NCBI GenBank assembly: GCA_037625715.1
Contig: JASJHQ010000043.1
Span: 9,283-73,282 of the forward strand
From: JABAYQ01 sp018608925
GTDB taxonomy: Bacteria > Bacteroidota > Bacteroidia > Flavobacteriales > UBA7312
Reading direction: 5' to 3'
DNA: 64,000 bases
Shown: positions 1 to 8,671 of the stretch, in pieces
How positions within the stretch are numbered: position 1 is the first letter of the stretch
Layout: every line of letters starts with the position of its first letter
The notes under the pieces: model-generated
The model's database searches: none
Told to the model about the DNA's origin: nothing
What the model saw: only the letters and a program-made list of their open reading frames with translations
Translations under genes and position numbers: made by a program

Positions 1-1602
1 AGACTTAGTCATATAATAAAGACCAAGTACCATATCCTGAGAAGGTACTGTAATAGGAGCACCGTTAGCAGGGTTAAGAATATTGTGAGAAGCTAACATT
101 AATAATTGAGCCTCCAATACAGCTGCCTCACCTAAAGGTAAGTGAACTGCCATTTGATCACCATCAAAATCGGCGTTAAATGCAGTACAAACTAAAGGAT
201 GTAAACGAATCGCTTTCCCTTCAATCATTACAGGCTGGAATGCTTGAATACCTAAACGGTGAAGCGTAGGAGCTCTGTTTAATAAAACAGGATGTCCTTT
301 CATTACGTTTTCTAAGATATCCCAAACAACCGGTTCTCTTTTATCAATAATCTTTTTAGCAGATTTAACCGTTTTCACGATACCTCTATCAATCATTTTG
401 CGAATGATAAACGGCTTGTAAAGTTCTGCAGCCATGTTTTTAGGAATACCACATTCGTGCATTTTCAAGTCAGGTCCTACAACAATTACCGAACGAGCAG
501 AATAATCTACACGTTTACCAAGTAGGTTCTGACGAAAACGACCTTGTTTTCCTTTTAAACTATCTGACAAAGATTTTAATGCTCTGTTTGATTCTGTTTT
601 AACAGCACTAGATTTTCTAGAGTTATCAAACAAAGAGTCAACTGACTCTTGGAGCATTCTTTTTTCATTTCTTAAAATTACCTCAGGAGCTTTAATTTCG
701 ATTAATCGTTTTAAACGATTGTTTCTAATAATAACTCTTCTGTAAAGGTCATTTAAATCAGAAGTAGCAAAACGGCCACCATCTAATGGAACAAGAGGTC
801 TTAATTCTGGTGGAATAACTGGAATAACTTTCACAATCATCCATTCAGGCTTGTTCTCAATTCTTAGACCAGCATCTCTAAATGCTTCAATTACTTGAAG
901 ACGTTTTAATGCTTCCGCTTTTCTTTGCTGAGAAGTTTCTGTGTTTGCTTTATGTCTTAAATCAAATGATAATTGATCAAGATCTAAACGCTTTAACAAT
1001 TCGATTAAAGCTTCAGCACCCATTTTAGCGATAAACTTTTTAGGATCTTCATCATCTAAATATCTGTTTTCGGCCGGAATTCTTTCCAATGCGTCCAGAT
1101 ATTCATCTTCAGTTAAGAAATCCATATAATTTAAAGGAAGACCTTCATTGTCTACAGCTGTACCAGCCTGAACAACAACATATCTTTCATAATAAATTAT
1201 CATATCTAACTTCTTTCCTGGTAAACCAAGAAGATATCCTATTTTATTAGGGTTAGATTTAGAATACCAAATATGAGCTACAGGAACAACTAATTGAATA
1301 TGTCCTGTTCTTTCTCTACGTACTTTTTTCTCAGTTACTTCAACACCACATCTGTCACAAACAATTCCTTTGTAACGAATTCTTTTGTATTTACCACAGT
1401 GACATTCAAAGTCTTTAGTAGGTCCAAAAATACGCTCACAAAACAAACCATCTCTTTCTGGCTTATATGTTCTGTAGTTGATAGTTTCTGGTTTTGTTAC
1501 CTCTCCACTTGACTTTGCCAAAATATTTTCTGGTGATGCTAAGCTAATTGTAATACTAGTGAAACTATTATTAACTTCTTTTTTACCTTTTCTTACTGCC
1601 AT
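1..1602 (-). CDS. rpoC: RNA polymerase subunit beta' (5' part, cut by window edge)
   Basis: This is the first 534 codons of the gene for the largest catalytic subunit of RNA polymerase; the remainder lies beyond the left edge of the window. Four cysteines at about residues 67, 69, 82 and 85 form the N-terminal zinc site, and the magnesium-binding catalytic loop NADFDGDQM falls at residues 476-484. The ATG is the complement of 1600-1602, 36 bases after the rpoB stop, so both subunits are probably made from one mRNA. The visible frame is unbroken. The assignment is certain, but the C-terminal half cannot be judged. Confidence 0.99.
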   Translation of the reverse strand, partial: MAVRKGKKEVNNSFTSITISLASPENILAKSSGEVTKPETINYRTYKPERDGLFCERIFGPTKDFECHCGKYKRIRYKGIVCDRCGVEVTEKKVRRERTGHIQLVVPVAHIWYSKSNPNKIGYLLGLPGKKLDMIIYYERYVVVQAGTAVDNEGLPLNYMDFLTEDEYLDALERIPAENRYLDDEDPKKFIAKMGAEALIELLKRLDLDQLSFDLRHKANTETSQQRKAEALKRLQVIEAFRDAGLRIENKPEWMIVKVIPVIPPELRPLVPLDGGRFATSDLNDLYRRVIIRNNRLKRLIEIKAPEVILRNEKRMLQESVDSLFDNSRKSSAVKTESNRALKSLSDSLKGKQGRFRQNLLGKRVDYSARSVIVVGPDLKMHECGIPKNMAAELYKPFIIRKMIDRGIVKTVKSAKKIIDKREPVVWDILENVMKGHPVLLNRAPTLHRLGIQAFQPVMIEGKAIRLHPLVCTAFNADFDGDQMAVHLPLGEAAVLEAQLLMLASHNILNPANGAPITVPSQDMVLGLYYMTKS

Positions 1603-1638
1603 GTCTATTTATATATAGAGTTTTAAGATTCTTAAAAA

Positions 1639-4600
1639 TTAGTCTAGTGAAACTTTTAATCCAAGTCCCATAAGTTCATGCATCAATACATTGAAAGATT
1701 CTGGAATTCCAGGATTTGGCATTGGACTACCTTTTACGATTGCCTCGTAAGCTTTAGCACGACCAATAACATCATCCGATTTAACCGTTAACATCTCTTG
1801 TAAGATATTAGCAGCACCATATCCTTCTAATGCCCAAACTTCCATCTCTCCTAATCTCTGACCACCAAACTGAGCTTTACCTCCTAATGGTTGTTGAGTA
1901 ATTAAAGAGTATGGTCCGATAGACCTAGCATGCATCTTATCGTCAACCATGTGACCTAATTTAAGCATGTAGATAATACCAACCGTTGCTGGCTGATCGA
2001 ATCTTTCACCAGAACCACCATCATAAAGATAAGTTTGTCCGTATCGAGGTAAACCAGCTTCGTCAGTTTCTTTATTGATATCATCAATAGAAGCACCATC
2101 AAAAACAGGGGTGAAATATTTTCTATCTAACTTTTGACCTGCCCATCCTAAAACTGTTTCATAAATCTGACCCAAGTTCATCCTTGAAGGTACACCAAGT
2201 GGATTTAAAACTATATCCACAGTAGAACCATCTTCTAAGAACGGCATGTCTTCATCACGTACAATTTTAGCAACAATACCTTTGTTACCGTGACGTCCAG
2301 CTAATTTATCCCCTACCTGAACCTTACGCTTTTTCGCAACGTAAACTTTAGCAAGTTTTAAAACACCAGCTGGTAATTCGTCTCCTACAGTAATAACAAA
2401 CTTCTCACGTCTGAATTCCCCTTGTAGCTCACTATTTTTAGTAAGGAAGTTGTTTAACAAAGTCTGAACGTTTGAGTTCAGTTCTTTATCTACTACCCAC
2501 TTAGTGCTTCTATAGTCAAGTGTTTCGAAATCAAGGGCTTGAAGTGATTTTAATGTGTACTTAACACCTTTAGAAATAGATTCTTCACCTAAACCATTAA
2601 TAATACCTTGAGAAGTTTTACCACTTAACAAAGTAAATAGTTTGGATACTAATTTAGATTTAAGTTCAGCACCTTTAACGTTGTATTCTTTTTCTAAAAT
2701 TACAACAGATTCTTTGTCCATTGCTCTAGTTCTCTTGTCTTTAACAGACTTAGAGAATAGCTTTTTATCAATAACAACACCTTTAAATGAAGGTCTAGCC
2801 TTTAATGAAGCATCTTTTACATCACCAGCCTTGTCACCAAAAATTGCTTTTAACAGCTTTTCTTCTGGTGTAGGATCAGACTCTCCTTTTGGAGTAATCT
2901 TTCCAATGATGATGTCTCCAGCTTTCACTTCAGCACCAACGCGAATCATTCCGTTTTCATCTAAGTCTTTAGTTGCTTCTTCACTAACGTTAGGAATATC
3001 TGCTGTTAGTTCTTCTGCACCACGCTTAGTATCACGAACATTTACTACCATTTCTTCAATATGAATTGAAGTAAATAAATCTTCTCTTACTACTCTTTCG
3101 CTTAATACAATTGCATCCTCAAAGTTATATCCTTTCCAAGGCATGAACGCTACTTTAAGGTTTCTACCAATAGCAAGTTCGCCATTTTGAGTTGCATAAC
3201 CTTCACAAAGTACTTGACCTGTAGTTACTCTATCACCAGCTTTAACAATTGGCTTTAGGTTAATACATGTATTTTGATTGGTCTTTTTAAATTTAATTAA
3301 AGGATAAATTTTAACATCCTCATCAAAAGTTAAAAGTTTGATAGCATCCTCGATTTCATAGCGAATATGAATTTCACTAGAATCAACGTATTCTACCACA
3401 CCATTACCCTCTGAATTAATAAGAACTCTTGAATCCTTAGCAACGTGAGGCTCTAATCCAGTACCAACAAGAGGAGCATCCGCTTGTAATAAAGGTACAG
3501 CCTGACGCATCATGTTAGATCCCATCAATGCACGGTTGGCATCATCATGTTCCAAGAATGGAATTAAAGATGCGGCAATAGATGCAATTTGATTTGGAGC
3601 AACGTCCATTAAGTTAATATTAGCAGGCTCAGTTACAGGATAATCACCCTCATAACGAGATTTAATTCTATCGTCACCGAATACACCTTTTTCATCAATA
3701 GGAGCGTTTGCTTGAGCAATAGTCATTTTATCTTCTTCTTCAGCACTCAAATAAATTGGAGCAGCATCAAGATCAACCACACCATCAACTACAGGACGGT
3801 AAGGAGTTTCGATAAAACCTAAATTATTCACTTTAGCAAAAACACATAATGAGGAAATCAGTCCAATATTTGGACCCTCAGGAGTTTCAATAGGACAAAG
3901 TCTTCCGTAGTGAGTATAGTGAACATCTCTCACCTCAAAACCGGCTCTTTCTCTTGAAAGACCACCTGGCCCTAGTGCTGACATTCTTCTTTTGTGAGTT
4001 ACTTCAGCAAGCGGATTCGTTTGATCCATAAACTGAGACAACTGATTCGTTCCGAAGAAAGAATTAATAACAGAAGAAAGAGTTTTAGCATTAATAAGAT
4101 CAACCGGAGTAAATACTTCGTTATCTCTTACATTCATTCTTTCACGAATAGTTCTGGCCATTCTAGAAAGACCTAAACTAAACTGATTAGAAAGTTGCTC
4201 TCCAACTGTTCTAACTCTTCTGTTACTTAAGTGATCAATATCATCAACATTTGTCTTTGAATTAGCTAATTCAATAAGATTCTTAATGATAGAAATTATG
4301 TCTTCTTTTGTTAAAATCTGAATTTCAGAATCAACATTTAAACCTAATTTTTTGTTTATTCTAAAACGACCTACCTCACCTAGACTATATCTTTGGTCAG
4401 AGAAGAATAATTTATCAATAATTCCTCTTGCTGTTTCCTCATCTGGCGGCTCAGCATTTCTAAGTTGTCTGTATATATATATTACAGCCTCCTTTTCTGA
4501 GTTGGTAGGATCTTTTTGTAGTGTATTGTAAATAATAGCATACTCCGAAGTACTTACGTCTTCTTTGTGTAGTAGAACAGTTTTTGAACCAGACTCAATA

Positions 4601-5439
4601 ATCTCATCAATATGTTCTTTTTCTATTATTGTTTCACGGTCGATGATAACTTCGTTTCTTTCAATAGAAACAACTTCACCAGTATCTTCATCTACGAAAT
4701 CTTCGATCCATGTTTTAAGAATACGAGCTGCTAATTTTCTACCAACAACTCTTTTAAGTGCAGCCTTACTAACTCTTACTTCATCAGCAAGGTTAAATAT
4801 TTCTAATATGTCTTTATCGTTCTCAAATCCAATAGAACGTAATAAGGTTGTAACAGGTAATTTTTTCTTCCTGTCAATGTAAGCATACATTACATTATGT
4901 ATATCTGTTGCAAATTCAATCCAAGAACCTTTAAAAGGAATAACACGAGCAGAATACAATTTAGCACCATTTGCATGGAAACTATGGCCAAAGAATACAC
5001 CAGGTGAACGGTGTAACTGAGAAACAACAACTCTTTCAGCTCCGTTAACAACAAATGAACCTTTAGGGGTTACATAAGGAACAGAACCAAGAAAAACTTC
5101 TTGTTCGATTGTTTCAAAATCCTCGTGATCAGGATCGGTACAATAAAGCTTTAATTTTGCTTTAAGAGGTACTTTGTATGTAAGACCTCTTTCAATACAT
5201 TCTTCAATCGTATATCTTGGAGGGTCAATATTGTAGTCAATAAATTCTAAGACAAAATTATTTCTTGAATCAGAGATAGGGAAATGGTCATTAAAAACAC
5301 GCCATAAACCTTCTTCTTTTCTTCTTTCAGACGACACTCCAATTTGGAAGAAGTCTCTAAATGCTCCAATTTGAATATCCAAGAAATCCGGATATGTAAA
5401 TTGATTTTTTGTGGATGCGAAATTAATTCTATTAGACAT
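1639..5439 (-). CDS. rpoB: RNA polymerase subunit beta
   Basis: This encodes the 1266-residue beta subunit of RNA polymerase, a normal length for Bacteroidota. The rifampicin pocket is easy to read: the motif QLSQFMDQ followed by THKRRMSALGPGG. The residues equivalent to E. coli D516, H526 and S531 are D472, H482 and S487, all in the drug-sensitive form, so sensitivity is predicted (inference). Near the C-terminus GDKLAGRHGNKG marks the conserved region that contacts nucleic acid. The gene lies between rplL and rpoC in the classical order. A strong RNA hairpin lies in the 125-base gap to rplL and may set the ratio of L7/L12 to polymerase. Confidence 0.99.
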   Translation of the reverse strand: MSNRINFASTKNQFTYPDFLDIQIGAFRDFFQIGVSSERRKEEGLWRVFNDHFPISDSRNNFVLEFIDYNIDPPRYTIEECIERGLTYKVPLKAKLKLYCTDPDHEDFETIEQEVFLGSVPYVTPKGSFVVNGAERVVVSQLHRSPGVFFGHSFHANGAKLYSARVIPFKGSWIEFATDIHNVMYAYIDRKKKLPVTTLLRSIGFENDKDILEIFNLADEVRVSKAALKRVVGRKLAARILKTWIEDFVDEDTGEVVSIERNEVIIDRETIIEKEHIDEIIESGSKTVLLHKEDVSTSEYAIIYNTLQKDPTNSEKEAVIYIYRQLRNAEPPDEETARGIIDKLFFSDQRYSLGEVGRFRINKKLGLNVDSEIQILTKEDIISIIKNLIELANSKTNVDDIDHLSNRRVRTVGEQLSNQFSLGLSRMARTIRERMNVRDNEVFTPVDLINAKTLSSVINSFFGTNQLSQFMDQTNPLAEVTHKRRMSALGPGGLSRERAGFEVRDVHYTHYGRLCPIETPEGPNIGLISSLCVFAKVNNLGFIETPYRPVVDGVVDLDAAPIYLSAEEEDKMTIAQANAPIDEKGVFGDDRIKSRYEGDYPVTEPANINLMDVAPNQIASIAASLIPFLEHDDANRALMGSNMMRQAVPLLQADAPLVGTGLEPHVAKDSRVLINSEGNGVVEYVDSSEIHIRYEIEDAIKLLTFDEDVKIYPLIKFKKTNQNTCINLKPIVKAGDRVTTGQVLCEGYATQNGELAIGRNLKVAFMPWKGYNFEDAIVLSERVVREDLFTSIHIEEMVVNVRDTKRGAEELTADIPNVSEEATKDLDENGMIRVGAEVKAGDIIIGKITPKGESDPTPEEKLLKAIFGDKAGDVKDASLKARPSFKGVVIDKKLFSKSVKDKRTRAMDKESVVILEKEYNVKGAELKSKLVSKLFTLLSGKTSQGIINGLGEESISKGVKYTLKSLQALDFETLDYRSTKWVVDKELNSNVQTLLNNFLTKNSELQGEFRREKFVITVGDELPAGVLKLAKVYVAKKRKVQVGDKLAGRHGNKGIVAKIVRDEDMPFLEDGSTVDIVLNPLGVPSRMNLGQIYETVLGWAGQKLDRKYFTPVFDGASIDDINKETDEAGLPRYGQTYLYDGGSGERFDQPATVGIIYMLKLGHMVDDKMHARSIGPYSLITQQPLGGKAQFGGQRLGEMEVWALEGYGAANILQEMLTVKSDDVIGRAKAYEAIVKGSPMPNPGIPESFNVLMHELMGLGLKVSLD

Positions 5440-5469
5440 ACTTTTTTTGAGTCAGTTTAACTTAAGTTT

Positions 5470-5543
5470 TGTAGTTTTTCAACTACATTATTTTTTAAAC
5501 ACAAAAGGGTTTAAGCTCTATTGTAAACAATAGAACTTAAACC
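5470..5543 (-). promoter_or_regulatory. rplL-rpoB intergenic hairpins
   Basis: The gap between rplL and rpoB contains two inverted repeats. The larger (5508-5543) pairs GGTTTAAG-TCTATTGT with its complement, about 16 base pairs with one mismatch and a 2-base loop. The smaller (about 5471-5486) is GTAGTT, TTTC, AACTAC. Neither is followed by a long U tract on the transcribed strand, so full termination is unlikely. In E. coli the same gap holds an attenuator and an RNase III site. A similar role here is inferred from position and structure only. Confidence 0.6.
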
Positions 5544-5564
5544 GTTGAGTAAATTGTGAAGTGC

Positions 5565-5942
5565 TTATTTAAGCTCTACTTCAGCACCAGCCTCTTCTAA
5601 TTGAGCTTTTAATGCTTCAGCCTCATCTTTAGCAACACCTTCTTTAACTGCTTTTGGAGCGCTATCTACGATCTCCTTAGCTTCTTTAAGTCCAAGACCT
5701 GTTAGTTCTTTTACAAGTTTTACAACTGCAAGTTTAGAACCACCAGCGGCTTTAAGTACTACATCGAATTCTGATTTCTCTTCAGCAGCGTCAGCGCCAC
5801 CTCCTGCAGCAGGTCCAGCAACAGCTACAGCAGCAGCTGCAGGCTCTATACCATACTCGTCTTTTAAGATATCAGCTAATTCACTTACTTCTTTTACAGT
5901 TAAGTTTACTAACTGTTCTGCGAAAGCTTTTAAATCTGCCAT
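5565..5942 (-). CDS. rplL: 50S ribosomal protein L7/L12
   Basis: This 125-residue protein is the stalk protein of the large ribosomal subunit, present in several copies and needed to recruit translation GTPases. The N-terminal dimerisation helices, an Ala/Gly-rich hinge at about residues 36-52 and the conserved C-terminal domain (KLAVVKLVKELTGLGLKEAK) are all present. It follows rplJ by 81 bases, and a strong hairpin separates it from rpoB, which fits the higher dosage L12 needs. The length and composition are typical and nothing is odd. Confidence 0.99.
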   Translation of the reverse strand: MADLKAFAEQLVNLTVKEVSELADILKDEYGIEPAAAAVAVAGPAAGGGADAAEEKSEFDVVLKAAGGSKLAVVKLVKELTGLGLKEAKEIVDSAPKAVKEGVAKDEAEALKAQLEEAGAEVELK

Positions 5943-6023
5943 TTTAATTTAGTTTTAATTGTTTATTAATATTGTTTTTAATGTGGAAGCATTAAATAAT
6001 TAGTGGTGCGTAATCACTAAGTT

Positions 6024-6545
6024 TTATTCTGATCTCTCAGATAAAGTTTTTAAAATTCCTGAAAGTGTACCTCCCGCTGATTGTAGCGATGAGATAACTG
6101 TTTTCGGAGGTGACTGTAATAAGCCAATGATTTCTCCAATCAATTCGTCTTTTGATTTTAGAGAGCATAACACTTCAACTTGATCATCTCCAAAGTAGAA
6201 ACTTTCTTCGATAAAAGCTGATTTTAAAACCGGCTTATCTTGTTTTTTTCTAAATTCCTTGATAATTTTTGCAGGAGCATTTGTAGACTCCCCAAACATA
6301 ATCGCAGTATTTCCTTTTAAAGAATTATACATTTCAGCAAAGTCGATGTCGTTTTTCTCCATCGCTTTTCTCAAAAGTGAATTTTTAATCACTTGGATTT
6401 TAACATCACTTTTGAAACAAAGACGTCTTAGATCACTGTTTTTTTCAGCAGTTAACCCAGAAATATCCGTCAGGTAAAAGTTTTTATTTTCAGCTAGTTG
6501 AGCTCCTAGCTCAACAATTGCATTGTTTTTTTCTTCTCTTGTCAT
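6024..6545 (-). CDS. rplJ: 50S ribosomal protein L10
   Basis: This 173-residue protein is ribosomal protein L10, the base of the stalk that binds 23S rRNA and carries L7/L12 dimers on its C-terminal helix. The N-terminal region (MTREEKNNAIVELGAQL) and the motif VIKNSLLRKA are characteristic. In E. coli L10 represses its own operon by binding a leader RNA, but here only 12 bases separate it from rplA, so such a leader would have to lie inside rplA or further upstream. It belongs to the ribosomal protein / RNA polymerase transcript. Confidence 0.98.
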   Translation of the reverse strand: MTREEKNNAIVELGAQLAENKNFYLTDISGLTAEKNSDLRRLCFKSDVKIQVIKNSLLRKAMEKNDIDFAEMYNSLKGNTAIMFGESTNAPAKIIKEFRKKQDKPVLKSAFIEESFYFGDDQVEVLCSLKSKDELIGEIIGLLQSPPKTVISSLQSAGGTLSGILKTLSERSE

Positions 6546-6557
6546 AGTATGATATGA

Positions 6558-7247
6558 TTAGATTGATTTTTCGTCGATTCGAATACTCGGGCTCATTGTG
6601 CTAGACATATAAACGCTGTGCATGTATATACCTTTAGAAGCCGAAGGTTTTAGTTTAACAATAGTTTGTAACAACTCATTTGCGTTATCAGCAATTTTAG
6701 CAGCATCAAAAGAAGCTTTACCTATTGCACAATGAATGATACCAAATTTATCAACCTTGAAGTCTATTTTACCTTTTTTAACATCAGAAACAGCTTTACC
6801 TATTTCCATAGTAACAGTACCAGTCTTAGGGTTTGGCATAAGACCTCTTGGCCCTAATACTCTACCTAAAGCACCTAATTTACCCATTACAGATGGCATA
6901 GTGATAATAACATCAACGTCAGTCCAACCATCTTTAATTTTTGCGATGTAATCATCCAAACCAATAAAGTCAGCACCAGCTTCTTTAGCTTCAGCTTCTT
7001 TATCAGCAGTTACTAAAGCAAGAACTTTAACGTCCTTACCAGTACCGTGAGGTAAAGTAACAACCCCTCTAACCATTTGATTAGCTTGTCTAGGGTCAAC
7101 ACCTAATTTTACAGCAACATCAATAGAAGGATCAAATTTAACATTAGATATCTCTTTAACTAATCCAGCTGCTTCATCAACAGTGTAAAATTGATTTTTA
7201 TCAATTTTAGCACTTGATTCTTTTTGTTTTTTACTCAATTTCGACAT
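6558..7247 (-). CDS. rplA: 50S ribosomal protein L1
   Basis: Ribosomal protein L1 (229 residues) forms the mobile L1 stalk that helps release deacylated tRNA from the E site. Typical segments are VAVKLGVDPRQANQMVRG near residue 46, LGRVLGPRGLMPNPKTGTVT in the middle domain, and the family ending KGIYMHSVYMSSTMSPSIRID. The start ATG lies 6 bases after the rplK stop, indicating translational coupling. L1 is an autoregulator in E. coli; no L1-type operator was recognised here. Confidence 0.99.
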   Translation of the reverse strand: MSKLSKKQKESSAKIDKNQFYTVDEAAGLVKEISNVKFDPSIDVAVKLGVDPRQANQMVRGVVTLPHGTGKDVKVLALVTADKEAEAKEAGADFIGLDDYIAKIKDGWTDVDVIITMPSVMGKLGALGRVLGPRGLMPNPKTGTVTMEIGKAVSDVKKGKIDFKVDKFGIIHCAIGKASFDAAKIADNANELLQTIVKLKPSASKGIYMHSVYMSSTMSPSIRIDEKSI

Positions 7248-7253
7248 GATAGA

Positions 7254-7700
7254 TTAGTTTTTTTGTGGAGCAGAACCTCCTTTAATAGTAATACCCATAC
7301 TTCTTGCAGTACCTGCTATCATTAGCATAGCCGAATCCATATTAAATGCATTCAAATCAGCCATTTTATCTTCTGCAATTGCTTTAACCTGATCCCAAGT
7401 TACAGATGCTACCTTTACTCTATTAGGTTCTCCAGAACCACTTTTTTTCTTTGCAGCTTCCAATAATTGAACAGCAGCAGGTGCTGTTTTAATAATAAAA
7501 TCAAAAGATTTATCCTTGTATACAGTAATAGCTACAGGAAGAACCTTTCCTTGCTTATCTTGTGTACGAGCATTGAACTGCTTACAGAAATCCATAATAT
7601 TAACACCTGCAGCACCTAATGCAGGACCAACTGGAGGTGATGGATTAGCAGCGCCTCCTCTAACTTGAAGTTTTACAACTTTACTTATTTCTTTTGCCAT
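7254..7700 (-). CDS. rplK: 50S ribosomal protein L11
   Basis: Ribosomal protein L11 (148 residues) binds the GTPase-associated region of 23S rRNA and is needed for factor-dependent GTP hydrolysis and RelA activation. The diagnostic N-terminal stretch GGAANPSPPVGPALGAAGVN and the C-terminal motif ARSMGITIKGG are visible. It sits between nusG and rplA, the universal bacterial order. The protein has the usual length and shows no unusual residues. Confidence 0.99.
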   Translation of the reverse strand: MAKEISKVVKLQVRGGAANPSPPVGPALGAAGVNIMDFCKQFNARTQDKQGKVLPVAITVYKDKSFDFIIKTAPAAVQLLEAAKKKSGSGEPNRVKVASVTWDQVKAIAEDKMADLNAFNMDSAMLMIAGTARSMGITIKGGSAPQKN

Positions 7701-7778
7701 TTTTAGTTTGTTTTTAGAGTATCTTAAAAAATTATTGGAAGCGAAAATCCTTATCCAATACTCAGTTGCTTTAATACT

Positions 7779-8321
7779 CTATTCTTTTTCTACTTGCATA
7801 AAACTCAATTCAACAGGAGTTTTACGACCAAATATTTTTACTGTAACCTTTAACTTTTTCTTTTGTTCATCAATTTCTTCAATGAAACCACTGAAAGAAT
7901 TGAAAGGACCATCTATAACTTTAACAGATTCTCCTACTACATAAGGAATAACCATTTCTTCATCCGTTAATGCTAATTCGTCTACTTTACCTAAAATTCT
8001 ATTAACTTCAGATTGACGCATTGGAACTGGTTCACCACCTTTAGTAGCGCCTAGAAAACCAATAACACCAGGAACTGATCTTATAGTGTGTGGAATTTCA
8101 CCAACAAGATTGGCTTCAATTAAAATGTAGCCAGGAAAGAAATTACGCTCTTTGCTAATTTTTTTTCCATTTCTTATCTGAAAAACCTTTTCGGTTGGAA
8201 CTAGGATTTGAGAAATAAAGTCAGTTAATTTTAATCGAGAAATTTCGTTCTCAATATAAGTAACAACTTTCTTTTCTTGTCCTCCTATTGCTCTAACTAC
8301 GTACCAGTGCTTATCTGCCAT
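7779..8321 (-). CDS. nusG: Transcription elongation/antitermination factor NusG
   Basis: NusG (180 residues) binds RNA polymerase, suppresses pausing and links transcription to translation or Rho. The N-terminal NGN domain opens with HWYVVRAIGGQEKKV and contains FFPGYILIEANL. The C-terminal KOW domain begins near VIDGPFNSFSGFIEEID at about residue 135. It directly follows secE (9-base gap) and precedes rplK. Only the generic NusG architecture is seen, without the extra insertion typical of some specialised paralogues of polysaccharide loci, so this is the housekeeping copy. Confidence 0.98.
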   Translation of the reverse strand: MADKHWYVVRAIGGQEKKVVTYIENEISRLKLTDFISQILVPTEKVFQIRNGKKISKERNFFPGYILIEANLVGEIPHTIRSVPGVIGFLGATKGGEPVPMRQSEVNRILGKVDELALTDEEMVIPYVVGESVKVIDGPFNSFSGFIEEIDEQKKKLKVTVKIFGRKTPVELSFMQVEKE

Positions 8322-8330
8322 TGTTATTTT

Positions 8331-8522
8331 TTAAAATAAATCGTAGAAAAATTTTGTTATGTTTTGGAAACTAATATCCATTACAAAAACTATAAGTGCA
8401 ATAATTAGAGATGCAACAGCAACAACTATAGAACTGCTTTGAAGTTCACTCCAAGTTGGCCACGATACTTTGTTAAGCAAATCGTCTGCTGACTCTTTAA
8501 TATATTCTACAAATTTTGCCAT
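8331..8522 (-). CDS. secE: Preprotein translocase subunit SecE
   Basis: This 63-residue protein is SecE, the small clamp subunit of the SecYEG channel in the inner membrane. It has the usual short form: an amphipathic N-terminal segment (AKFVEYIKESADDLLNKVSW, containing the conserved KVSWPT region) and one transmembrane helix at about residues 30-50. The reading frame is open further upstream, but that part runs through the tRNA-Trp gene, so the ATG at 8520-8522 is the real start. The position between tRNA-Trp and nusG is conserved in bacteria. Confidence 0.97.
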   Translation of the reverse strand: MAKFVEYIKESADDLLNKVSWPTWSELQSSSIVVAVASLIIALIVFVMDISFQNITKFFYDLF

Positions 8523-8538
8523 TTTATTATTTATTAAG

Positions 8539-8611
8539 CACGGGTGGAGAGACTCGAACTCCCAACCAATGGTTTTGGAGACCACTACTCTACCAATTGA
8601 GCTACACCCGT
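8539..8611 (-). tRNA. tRNA-Trp (anticodon CCA)
   Basis: A 73-base cloverleaf: acceptor arm ACGGGTG paired with CACCCGT, D-arm with TAGCTCAATTGGTAGAG, anticodon loop CTCCAAA giving CCA, and the T-loop TTCGAGT. The discriminator base is G. The 3' CCA is not encoded. It lies between tuf and secE, as in many bacteria. Confidence 0.97.
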
Positions 8612-8622
8612 AAATAGCAAGA

Positions 8623-8647
8623 GGAAAGACCAAATTTTGATCTTTCC
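8623..8647 (-). other. Hairpin between tuf and tRNA-Trp
   Basis: The sequence GGAAAGA, about ten bases, TCTTTCC forms a stable hairpin in the short gap after the tuf stop. No U tract follows it on the transcribed strand, so it is more likely a processing site or 3' stabiliser for the tuf message than a strong terminator. The role is inferred from position. Confidence 0.45.
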
Positions 8648-8671
8648 TTCTGCCATGAATTAAAAACTATA

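Noticed and set aside
1294..1512. Open frame on the plus strand opposite rpoC
   Set aside because: It lies wholly antisense to the well-conserved zinc region of rpoC; its hydrophobic, Ser/Thr/Phe-rich composition is what antisense of such a gene gives.
2642..3064. 140-codon plus-strand frame inside rpoB
   Set aside because: It is a shadow of the conserved rpoB frame, with no recognisable domain and no promoter.
8523..8633. N-terminal extension of SecE
   Set aside because: The extra 37 codons run through the tRNA-Trp gene; family members start at MAKF.
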